The position numbers and the translations under genes are program-made. From contig CALLPU010000376.1 in the NCBI GenBank assembly GCA_938016235.1, positions 1 through 6,315 on the forward strand: a DNA stretch of 6,315 bases, written 5' to 3'. Source of the stretch: an uncultured Granulosicoccus sp. GTDB lineage: Bacteria; Pseudomonadota; Gammaproteobacteria; Granulosicoccales; Granulosicoccaceae. This document shows, one piece after another, positions 1 to 6,315 of this stretch. Positions within the stretch are counted from its first letter, which is position 1; each line of letters begins with the position of its first letter. The notes below the pieces were generated by a model that worked only from the letters and a program-made list of their open reading frames with translations, was not told where the DNA came from and searched no databases.

Positions 1-3
1 CGC

Positions 4-1785
4 GTGCTCAGGAAAAGATGTACGGGATATCAACCTGGTTCATCCACACACCAGAGCCTGCGCCCTTGGTGGCTGCTGTTCGTGTTGTTAGTGCTGTTGC
101 CATTCACAACATCAACCCTGGCTGCCACCAGCGTTGTAGTCGCCGGTGTAGAGGACGATCTTAAAAAGAATGTTGAGCTGATTGCCGGCGTCCCTCCGGC
201 ACCGGAAGAGCAGCGTAAATTTCGGCGCTACATGACCGACCTTCCAGACCAGGCGCGTGTGGCGCTCGGCGCACTTGGCTACTACGCAGCCACTGTCGAA
301 GTCTCGCAGGCAACCAGCGGCGAAGATACTGTCATAACCATAGAGGTGACACCAAACGACCCAGTGCTCATTGAGACTATTGATATCAGCATAAGGGGCG
401 CTGCAGAAGAGGATCCCACCTACAGCCGCATACTGACGTCGCTGCCCTTGCAAAAAGGCGCCATATTCGTGTCAGGTGAGTATGAAGCTACCAAGGCAAC
501 ACTGATTGATCAAGCCCAGGATCTGGGTTATTTCGAATTTGCGTTTACAGAATCTGAAGTTCGGGTGAGTCGCAGACAACTGACTGCCAACATCAAGCTG
601 ACGGCCGATTCCGGTGTCCGGTACACGTTTGGTGACATTCTGTTTGAGCAGAACGCGTTCAGCAAAGCCTTTTTGCAACGATGGGTTCCTTTCGCCGAGG
701 GTGATCCCTATCAATCGGGGTTGATCGGAGAGCTTACGCAAAACCTGCAGAACAGTGGCTACTTCAAGAGCGTTAGAGTCATCCCACTGCAGGACCGCCG
801 CTATGGCACCACAGTGCCCATCAAGGTTGACCTGACCCGCAAGGACAACAACGAGGTTGCCGTCGGCGTGGGGTTCGCCACTGACACCGGACCCAGAACC
901 AAACTGACGTGGGGCAAACCACTCATCAATCGGCGAGGCCATTCCGCTGATGCAGAACTGGGCTTGTCTGAGCATCGGCAAAACATCAGCCTGTCGTATC
1001 GCATTCCCAGGCGCAACGAACCGCTCTACAATTACTGGGGCATCGAGTACGGTTTGAAAAAGGATACGACGGGTGATACAGACAGTTTTCTGAACACGCT
1101 GAATTTTCAACGTGTATCGCGCACGGTGTCGCAGTGGACAGAATCGATTTTCCTTCGCTGGGAACGGGAACGATTTACCGTCAGCAACGTCCAACGCACA
1201 ACAGATCTGGTGCTGCCCGGAGTCAGTTATTCGCGCAGTCGAAGCAAAGGCACGCCGTTTCCGTACTGGGGGCAGGCAGCGAGCGTTCAATTGCTAGGCG
1301 GATCAAAACGCGTGTTATCCAGTATCGATTTCCTGAAAACCGTAGGCACTTTTCGCTATCTGCGCGCCCTGTCTGATCGGAATACCATCATCGGATCGGT
1401 ACAGTACGGTGCCATACACTCTAACGACTTTCTCAGCGTGCCAGTGTCTCAACGGTTTTTCGCGGGTGGTGACAGAAGTGTAAGAGGTTTTCGCTATCGA
1501 GACCTGTCGCCACGAGACATCGCTGATGAAGCAGTCGGCGGTCGCTTCCTGGAAGTGCTCAGCCTGGAATACAACTATCGCTTTCTGGATCGATGGAGTG
1601 GTGCCCTGTTCACCGATGCCGGGCGAGCGTTCAATAGCTTCAGCGAACCGTACAGTGTGGGCGCAGGCTTTGGCATCCGCTGGCAGTCGCCCGTGGGCCC
1701 GTTTCGCGTCGACATTGCGACGCCCATCAGTGACAACGATGAAGGTGGCATTCGGGTACACCTGTCCCTCGGGCCAGATCTGTAA
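4..1785 (+). CDS. tamA: TamA, outer-membrane Omp85-family subunit of the TAM translocation and assembly module
   Basis: This is an outer-membrane barrel protein of 593 residues that works with TamB to support assembly of some outer-membrane proteins and envelope lipid homeostasis. A basic N-terminus (RKR at residues 3-5) and a hydrophobic core at about 22-33 form a signal peptide, with likely cleavage after TLA at 38-40. Three POTRA-like domains follow, at about 44-117, 120-203 and 205-280; the second and third carry the typical GYF turn (175-177 and 252-254). The barrel spans about 285-593. It contains the Omp85 loop-6 signature VRGF at 493-496, within the stretch FFAGGDRSVRGF, and an FTDAG strand at 536-540. 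The tail SLGPDL resembles the LGPEL-like end I recall for TamA proteins. Three POTRAs rather than five, and a tamB directly downstream, argue against BamA. The start is GTG at base 4. No better in-frame start precedes the signal peptide, but the frame is open to the left edge, so the real start may be further upstream. Confidence 0.93.
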   Translation: MLRKRCTGYQPGSSTHQSLRPWWLLFVLLVLLPFTTSTLAATSVVVAGVEDDLKKNVELIAGVPPAPEEQRKFRRYMTDLPDQARVALGALGYYAATVEVSQATSGEDTVITIEVTPNDPVLIETIDISIRGAAEEDPTYSRILTSLPLQKGAIFVSGEYEATKATLIDQAQDLGYFEFAFTESEVRVSRRQLTANIKLTADSGVRYTFGDILFEQNAFSKAFLQRWVPFAEGDPYQSGLIGELTQNLQNSGYFKSVRVIPLQDRRYGTTVPIKVDLTRKDNNEVAVGVGFATDTGPRTKLTWGKPLINRRGHSADAELGLSEHRQNISLSYRIPRRNEPLYNYWGIEYGLKKDTTGDTDSFLNTLNFQRVSRTVSQWTESIFLRWERERFTVSNVQRTTDLVLPGVSYSRSRSKGTPFPYWGQAASVQLLGGSKRVLSSIDFLKTVGTFRYLRALSDRNTIIGSVQYGAIHSNDFLSVPVSQRFFAGGDRSVRGFRYRDLSPRDIADEAVGGRFLEVLSLEYNYRFLDRWSGALFTDAGRAFNSFSEPYSVGAGFGIRWQSPVGPFRVDIATPISDNDEGGIRVHLSLGPDL

Positions 1786-1787
1786 TG
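1783..1787 (+). promoter_or_regulatory. tamA/tamB stop-start overlap (TAATG), likely translational coupling
   Basis: The tamA stop TAA (1783-1785) and the tamB start ATG (1785-1787) share base 1785. The 20 bases upstream of this ATG contain no good Shine-Dalgarno match. This suggests that ribosomes ending tamA restart on tamB, giving linked production of the two partners. The overlap is seen directly; the coupling is inferred. Confidence 0.7.
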
Positions 1788-4700
1788 AAAAAACTCCTTA
1801 AATGGCTCGGCCGCATACTGTTGGTGCTGGTCATACTCATACTAATTGTGCTGGGCATTGCCTGGTTCCTGCTGGGCACAGACAGAGGTTTCAGCTTTGC
1901 CACGCGTGAAGCCTCCAAACGCGTGGATGGACTGCAGCTCACTAACGTCAACGGGAATCTAGTCAGCGGTATCGACGTTGAAGCGCTGAGTTTTGAAAAC
2001 GAGTCGTTATCAGTTCAGGCTGAAGGCGTCGATAGCCAGTGGCGTCTTGGATGCCTGCTGCAGAGAGAATTCTGCCTCGACCGCATTATTCTCGATGAGG
2101 TAACGGTGGAAACGTTCGCAACGGATGCACCGCCTGCCGAAAAAACCGCAGGGCCCATAGAATTGCCATCAGTCAATTTACCCATCGATATCACGGTCAA
2201 GGATATTCTGGTTCGCAAGCTGATATTCAAAGCCCCCGGCGACGCGCCAGAACAGGTTATCAACGATATTGCAGTGACTGCCCGTACAGAAGGCAGTGAC
2301 GTATTCATCGACAATGTCAGCGCGGCTTATCAAGACTATACCCTCAGCGCTTCCGGTGAAATCACTCTCGATGGTGAATATCCACTGGACCTGCTCGTTG
2401 AACTCAACGCCACCGACGTGCTGCCGGATACCGTCCCTGAAGGTGTCGGGGACCAGCCAGTGGCTGTTACCGTCAAGTTATCGGAGACGCTTGAGAATCT
2501 GGCGATTAACACCCGGGTATCCGGAACGGTCGAGGCTGAACTGATCGCGAACGTGCAACCGCTGAATACACAACTGCCAGCAACAGTAAGGTTCACCAGT
2601 GATGCGCTGGGCTGGCCAATCAGTTCGCAATCACTAGTTCAGGCGACGGGAACCTCATTGACCCTCGATGGCACACTCGACGATTACGCTATTGCGCTGG
2701 TAACACAAGTTGATGGAGAACAAGTTCCCGTAACGCAACTGAACCTGCAGGGCAAGGTCAACAAGGAGCGTGTTGCACTTCCCAACATTGCAATCGACAC
2801 GTTGGGCGGCAAGGCCACGGGCCGTGTAGATGCATCCTGGATCGACGACATCACATGGTTAACGCAATGGCAGATTGACGACATCGATCCCTCGCAGCAA
2901 GTGCCTGATCTTCAGGGCAACCTGGATGGAATAATCTCGGCCAGCGGTCAGGTAGTGGATGGCAACTGGACGGTGGATGTTGAACAAGCCACCGTGACGG
3001 GCGAGCTACGCAACTACCCGTTCGATTTGAACGCCGCATTGTCAAAAGGTCTGGATAACGTCTGGCAGATCGACACCGTCACGCTCGACAACGGGAAAAA
3101 CAGCTTGAAAGCCAGCGGAGAGGTGAGTGAGCGCTGGGACATCTCGGCCATTGTCAGGATGCCTGAATTGCAAAACATCCTGCCTGAATTGGCAGGCGGC
3201 TTTAACGCCGACATCGGTATCCGGGGCCCTCTACAAACCCCGGATGTGGATATTAGCGCCAACTCGGCCGTGATCAAATTCAACGAGATCCTGGTCAACG
3301 GCTTCAGCCTCAACGCCGATATCAAGGAGTTGTTCGTCAACCCCAGCACCGTAACGCTTGCTATTGGCACAGTACAGTCTGGTGATCAAACGGTTAAAAA
3401 TACAAGACTGTCACTGAATGGCATGCGTAGCCAGCATACGGTTAAGTTGTTCAGCGATGGCCCCCAGGCGACGGCTATTGACCTGCTGGCCAGCGGATCA
3501 CTGAACGATACGTTTGATTGGGATGGTAGCCTGGACGCCGTACGGCTTGAAGTACCCGCCCACACAATCGAGCTGGACAAACCGACTGCGCTATCCTGGA
3601 ACAACGCGACGAAAAATTTTGCGGTTGATGCGCATTGCTGGAAAACCGATGGCAGCAACCTGTGCCTGCAAGAGCGCGTGTTGGCAGAATCTGATGGCAC
3701 CGCAACCATCACACTCGATCAATATGCACTCTCCCGGCTGAACCCGTTTCTGCCGGCTGAAACCACTCTAAGGGGTAAGCTCGAACTCGATAGCACCATC
3801 AACTGGGGTGCTGATCAGCCCGGCGGCTTTTCCCTTGTGCTCAACTCACTGGTGTCAGATGGCGGCGCTCAGGTGCAGGATACCATTGGCGAACCGGTTA
3901 GTTTTACGTACGATGAACTTAACCTGAGTACCCGTGTAAACCCGTCTCAGATCGAGGCCAACGTATCGTTGGCTTCTCAAAATCTGGGGCAGGCAACAGT
4001 ATCGATCGTGATGGATCCTTCAGGCGCAGAAAAACCCATCAACGGCTCTGTCAAATTCGACGGCTTCGATATTGGCATCGCAAAGGCGTTTCTGCCCGAC
4101 TTTGATGTGGTTACCGGTACGCTTAGCGTCAACGGGGATATATCCGGCAAGCTGTCTGATCCACGATTCGATGGTGAAGTGATTCTGGATAGCCCCGTGG
4201 TCCGGGCCGACATTCTTCCATTGCCACTGACTGGCGGAAGAGTCGTTACCACTGTCAAGGGTAAACGCGCGGTTATAGACGGCACACTCAACAGTGATGA
4301 GGGCCGTATTCGCATCGACGGCGCAGCCAACTGGCGTGAACTGACTGCCTGGCAGGCTGACGTGACGTTGGAGGGCGAGAATCTCAATATACAGAGCGAT
4401 CCCATTCAGGAATCGACCGTCAACCACCTGATCAAGATCAACGCCCGACCCGGTGTCATCAGAGTCAACGGCGACATAGACATACCGTCCGCCGTTATTG
4501 ACGTTGAAGATCTGCCTCAGGGTGCCGCGGGAGTCTCAGACGACATTGTCATTATCGAGGATATTGAAGACACCGACCCAACGGCTGAGACTATCGATCC
4601 ACCCGGTGACACTCAATTGCTCGTCGGTATCAGCATCAATCTGGGTGAAGAGGTTGGGTTATCGGCTTATGGTCTAACCGCCAATCTCACCGGTGATATC

Positions 4701-5321
4701 GACGTGCGCCTGAAAAGCCCGAACCCACCGCAATTGGGCGGCGAGATAGCTGTGGTCAACGGTATCTACAAGCAATACGGGCAGAATCTACAAGCTGACG
4801 GTCAGATACTGTTTGTGGGGCCAGTGAACCAGACACGTCTAGCCATCGATGCCATTCGGGAAATTGACGCTGAGGATCGAATTGCGGGCTTGCGCATTCA
4901 GGGTACGGTTGCCACGCCCGAGATAGTGCTGTTTACAGAACCGGGCGACAAGACACAGGATGCCATTCTGTCGTATATCGTGCTGGGCCGGGACATCAAC
5001 GAAACCAGCGACCAGGAGGCGAACCTGTTGGCTACAGCCGCCCTGGCGCTGACTGTCAAAGGTGGACGCGACATCGCCGGGGGTATTGCCAGTGCGCTGG
5101 GTGTTCAGGATTTTGCGCTGGAGACTCGTGGCAGCGGCGACAACACGGAACTGGTCGTGAGCGGCAGACTCAATGACCGATTGCTGCTGCGCTACGGCCG
5201 CAGCGTGTTCGAACCGCAAAGCACCCTCTACCTTCGCTACGACTTGAGCAAGAAACTTTATCTGGAAGCAGCGCAGGGTCTGGAAAGCGCCGTGGACTTG
5301 TTCTATTCGTTTTCGTTCTAG
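1785..5321 (+). CDS. tamB: TamB, inner-membrane-anchored periplasm-spanning AsmA-like protein with TamB/DUF490 C-terminal domain
   Basis: This is the partner of TamA, 1178 residues long and close to the usual TamB size (about 1,260 in E. coli). The N-terminus is a signal anchor: a basic MKKLLKWLGR followed by one hydrophobic helix at about 11-31, which places the rest in the periplasm. The body, about 40-880, is a long run of short beta strands and turns low in predicted helix, as expected for the hydrophobic-groove beta structure of TamB and AsmA-like proteins. The conserved C-terminal domain covers about 890-1178. It includes a GEIAVVNGIYKQYGQ segment (986-1000), an LFVGP motif at 1009-1013, TPEIVLF at 1044-1050 and LSYIVLGR at 1062-1069. 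The protein ends in strands closing with LFYSFSF, a phenylalanine-ended, beta-signal-like tail fitting contact with the TamA barrel. It has only four cysteines, in two close pairs (90/97 and 618/627), and an acidic linker at about 919-942. Its operon position directly after tamA supports the call. Other AsmA-like proteins such as YhdP are less likely because of this context and the C-terminal motifs. Confidence 0.94.
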   Translation: MKKLLKWLGRILLVLVILILIVLGIAWFLLGTDRGFSFATREASKRVDGLQLTNVNGNLVSGIDVEALSFENESLSVQAEGVDSQWRLGCLLQREFCLDRIILDEVTVETFATDAPPAEKTAGPIELPSVNLPIDITVKDILVRKLIFKAPGDAPEQVINDIAVTARTEGSDVFIDNVSAAYQDYTLSASGEITLDGEYPLDLLVELNATDVLPDTVPEGVGDQPVAVTVKLSETLENLAINTRVSGTVEAELIANVQPLNTQLPATVRFTSDALGWPISSQSLVQATGTSLTLDGTLDDYAIALVTQVDGEQVPVTQLNLQGKVNKERVALPNIAIDTLGGKATGRVDASWIDDITWLTQWQIDDIDPSQQVPDLQGNLDGIISASGQVVDGNWTVDVEQATVTGELRNYPFDLNAALSKGLDNVWQIDTVTLDNGKNSLKASGEVSERWDISAIVRMPELQNILPELAGGFNADIGIRGPLQTPDVDISANSAVIKFNEILVNGFSLNADIKELFVNPSTVTLAIGTVQSGDQTVKNTRLSLNGMRSQHTVKLFSDGPQATAIDLLASGSLNDTFDWDGSLDAVRLEVPAHTIELDKPTALSWNNATKNFAVDAHCWKTDGSNLCLQERVLAESDGTATITLDQYALSRLNPFLPAETTLRGKLELDSTINWGADQPGGFSLVLNSLVSDGGAQVQDTIGEPVSFTYDELNLSTRVNPSQIEANVSLASQNLGQATVSIVMDPSGAEKPINGSVKFDGFDIGIAKAFLPDFDVVTGTLSVNGDISGKLSDPRFDGEVILDSPVVRADILPLPLTGGRVVTTVKGKRAVIDGTLNSDEGRIRIDGAANWRELTAWQADVTLEGENLNIQSDPIQESTVNHLIKINARPGVIRVNGDIDIPSAVIDVEDLPQGAAGVSDDIVIIEDIEDTDPTAETIDPPGDTQLLVGISINLGEEVGLSAYGLTANLTGDIDVRLKSPNPPQLGGEIAVVNGIYKQYGQNLQADGQILFVGPVNQTRLAIDAIREIDAEDRIAGLRIQGTVATPEIVLFTEPGDKTQDAILSYIVLGRDINETSDQEANLLATAALALTVKGGRDIAGGIASALGVQDFALETRGSGDNTELVVSGRLNDRLLLRYGRSVFEPQSTLYLRYDLSKKLYLEAAQGLESAVDLFYSFSF
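3160..3191 (+). repeat. 11-base direct repeat inside tamB, in frame
   Basis: TGCCTGAATTG occurs at 3160-3170 and again at 3181-3191, offset by 21 bases. It encodes PEL twice, seven residues apart (460-462 and 467-469 of TamB). The second copy also forms a small hairpin with CAGGC at 3193-3197. It may be a small in-frame duplication or chance within a repetitive beta protein. Confidence 0.45.
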
Positions 5322-5393
5322 CCTGAACCACTCTTGAAAAGCCTGTGAGGCCCGGTCGAATACTTCCGCAAGGAATTGGACTGGGCGTCCCTG

Positions 5394-5427
5394 TGGCTTC
5401 ATGAACAGTCCGGACAAGCCAGCTTTT
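5394..5427 (+). terminator. possible weak hairpin terminator after tamB
   Basis: TGGCTT (5394-5399) can pair with AAGCCA (5416-5421) across a 16-base loop, which itself holds the palindrome GTCCGGAC (5408-5415). A short T run (5424-5427) follows two bases later. The stem is short, the loop long and the T run only four bases, so termination here would be inefficient if it occurs. A smaller stem, GCCT/AGGC at 5341-5351, has no T run. Confidence 0.25.
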
Positions 5428-5454
5428 CAAACTGTGACGCTTGACAGTTAGAAT
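5426..5454 (+). promoter_or_regulatory. candidate sigma-70-like promoter for rnd
   Basis: A -10-like TAGAAT (5449-5454, five of six consensus bases) lies 17 bases downstream of a -35-like TTCAAA (5426-5431, four of six). Transcription would start near 5461, leaving an untranslated leader of about 135 bases before the ATG of RNase D. A perfect TTGACA sits at 5441-5446 but has no matching -10 at 16-18 bases. This is a match by eye only. Confidence 0.35.
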
Positions 5455-5594
5455 CGGGGCCGAGCGATTCTGCCGTCTGACGGGATGACTGAGCAGGGGG
5501 TAAAACGGGCAACCTCGACGCTTTGCGATACACTGGAAGAGCACGACTGCGAACTCGCCTATCCCTACGCACACCACCAACGCCTTTATCCCCC

Positions 5595-6315
5595 ATGTCA
5601 GAAACTTCAGATTATCAATACATTGATACGGCTGACGCGTTGGTATCGCTTTGCAACTCACTGCAGTCACGGCCATTCATGGCCATCGACACAGAGTTCC
5701 TTCGCGAACGCACCTACCGGCCGGAGTTGTGCCTTGTGCAAGTCAAGCACGATGACGTGCTCGCCTGTATCGACACTCTGGCTATCAGCGATTTAAGCGC
5801 GTTGAGCGAGCTACTGATGAACACTTCCATCATCAAGGTGTTTCATGCTGCCAGTCAGGATCTGGAGATTTTCTACCAGCTTTGCAAAGCCGTCCCTACC
5901 CCGCTGTTCGACACACAGATAGCCGCTCCGCTGCTCGGCTACAACGAGCAGATCGGCTATGGCAATCTGGTGAAGGAGCATCTGGACATCGAGCTTGCCA
6001 AGACGCATACACGGGCAGATTGGACCCGTCGGCCTCTGCCAGACAAACAGATTCAGTATGCCCTGGACGACGTGATCTATCTTGAGAAGCTGTATGTGGA
6101 CATGCATGACACTCTCAAAAAGCAGGGTCGCCTTGAATGGCTTGCACCTGAATTTGCTGAACAGGCAAAACCTGAGAAATACGAACAGCCTGCCGGTGAA
6201 CGCTGGAAGAAAATCCGTAACATTCAACGTTACAAGGGCCCCGCTTTATCCATCATTCAGCAATTGGCCAAGTGGCGGGAAATCAAGGCACGGGAAATCA
6301 ATCAGCCACGAAACT
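5595..6315 (+). CDS. rnd: ribonuclease D, DEDDy 3'-5' exoribonuclease (partial, cut by the right edge)
   Basis: The first 240 codons encode RNase D, a cytoplasmic metal-dependent exonuclease that trims the 3' ends of tRNA precursors and other small RNAs. The DEDDy catalytic set is complete. Exo I is AIDTEF with D32 and E34; Exo II is FHAASQDLE with D89; Exo III is YALDD with Y155 and D159. Each residue is shifted by exactly four from the positions I recall for E. coli (D28, E30, D85, Y151, D155), which supports the ATG at 5595. Residues from about 201 (GERWKKIRNI) begin the first HRDC domain, which is cut off. The E. coli protein has about 375 residues, so roughly a third is missing. No Shine-Dalgarno sequence precedes the ATG; the upstream bases are CTTTATCCCCC. 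The only other in-frame non-ATG starts upstream (TTG at 5523, CTG at 5547) also lack one, and a stop at 5490-5492 closes the frame. The gene is 273 bases from tamB, so it is probably not strictly part of that operon. Confidence 0.92.
   Translation, partial: MSETSDYQYIDTADALVSLCNSLQSRPFMAIDTEFLRERTYRPELCLVQVKHDDVLACIDTLAISDLSALSELLMNTSIIKVFHAASQDLEIFYQLCKAVPTPLFDTQIAAPLLGYNEQIGYGNLVKEHLDIELAKTHTRADWTRRPLPDKQIQYALDDVIYLEKLYVDMHDTLKKQGRLEWLAPEFAEQAKPEKYEQPAGERWKKIRNIQRYKGPALSIIQQLAKWREIKAREINQPRN

Noticed and set aside
472..1290. Long open frame on the minus strand opposite tamA (272 codons)
   Set aside because: It lies wholly antisense to a well-supported TamA sequence, and its translation shows no recognisable domain or signal and has the uneven composition of a shadow frame.
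4..1785. BamA as an alternative identity for the first gene
   Set aside because: It has three rather than five POTRA-like domains, is shorter than BamA at 593 residues, and is followed directly by tamB.
4839..5417. Minus-strand frame of 192 codons over the end of tamB
   Set aside because: Most of it is antisense to the conserved TamB C-terminal domain; no known motif or plausible ribosome site supports it.
5441..5469. Promoter built on the perfect TTGACA at 5441-5446
   Set aside because: At 16-18 bases downstream there is no -10-like sequence (AGCGAT, GCGATT or CGATTC), so the TAGAAT-based candidate is preferred.
5170..5676. Minus-strand frame of 168 codons crossing the tamB-rnd gap
   Set aside because: It overlaps the coding ends of both real genes, and its translation has no recognisable family features.
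5485..5796. Plus-strand frame of 103 codons starting in the gap before rnd
   Set aside because: It runs about 200 bases into rnd in another frame, and RNase D catalytic motifs fix the true frame there. Its Cys- and Ser-rich translation looks like a shadow.
1..6315. Mobile element, CRISPR array, phage defence or other novel system
   Set aside because: No transposase, terminal inverted repeats, spaced repeats or unfamiliar gene cluster is visible; nearly all bases belong to three conserved housekeeping or envelope genes.

Overview
The window reads as chromosomal DNA from a Gram-negative proteobacterium, most likely a gammaproteobacterium outside the Enterobacteriaceae. It holds a two-gene outer-envelope operon, tamA-tamB, followed after a 273-base gap by the first two thirds of a gene for ribonuclease D (rnd). 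All three genes are on the plus strand. The organism call rests on gene content and protein style: an Omp85-type TamA with three POTRA domains, a single-anchor TamB of about 1,180 residues, and a DEDDy-type RNase D with an HRDC domain. No sequence search supports it.

Bases 1 to 1785 encode TamA, an outer-membrane barrel protein. Its GTG start is 3 bases from the left edge, and the frame is open to that edge, so the true start could lie outside the window. The TamA stop and the TamB start share one base (TAATG), which suggests translational coupling. TamB (1785 to 5321) is a long inner-membrane-anchored protein whose periplasmic beta-rich body ends in the conserved TamB/DUF490 domain. In known systems TamA and TamB join across the periplasm. 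They support assembly of some outer-membrane proteins and, as AsmA-like proteins, movement of phospholipid to the outer membrane.

The gap from 5322 to 5594 has no convincing gene. It contains a possible hairpin followed by a short T run and a plausible sigma-70-like promoter, so rnd is probably transcribed at least partly on its own. RNase D starts at 5595 without a recognisable Shine-Dalgarno sequence and runs off the right edge inside its first HRDC domain. All five catalytic residues are visible.

I see no mobile element, CRISPR array, tRNA, rRNA or foreign island, and no evidence of an undescribed system. The points worth a second look are modest: the coupled junction, two cysteine pairs in TamB, an acidic linker in its C-terminal domain, and the SD-less rnd leader.
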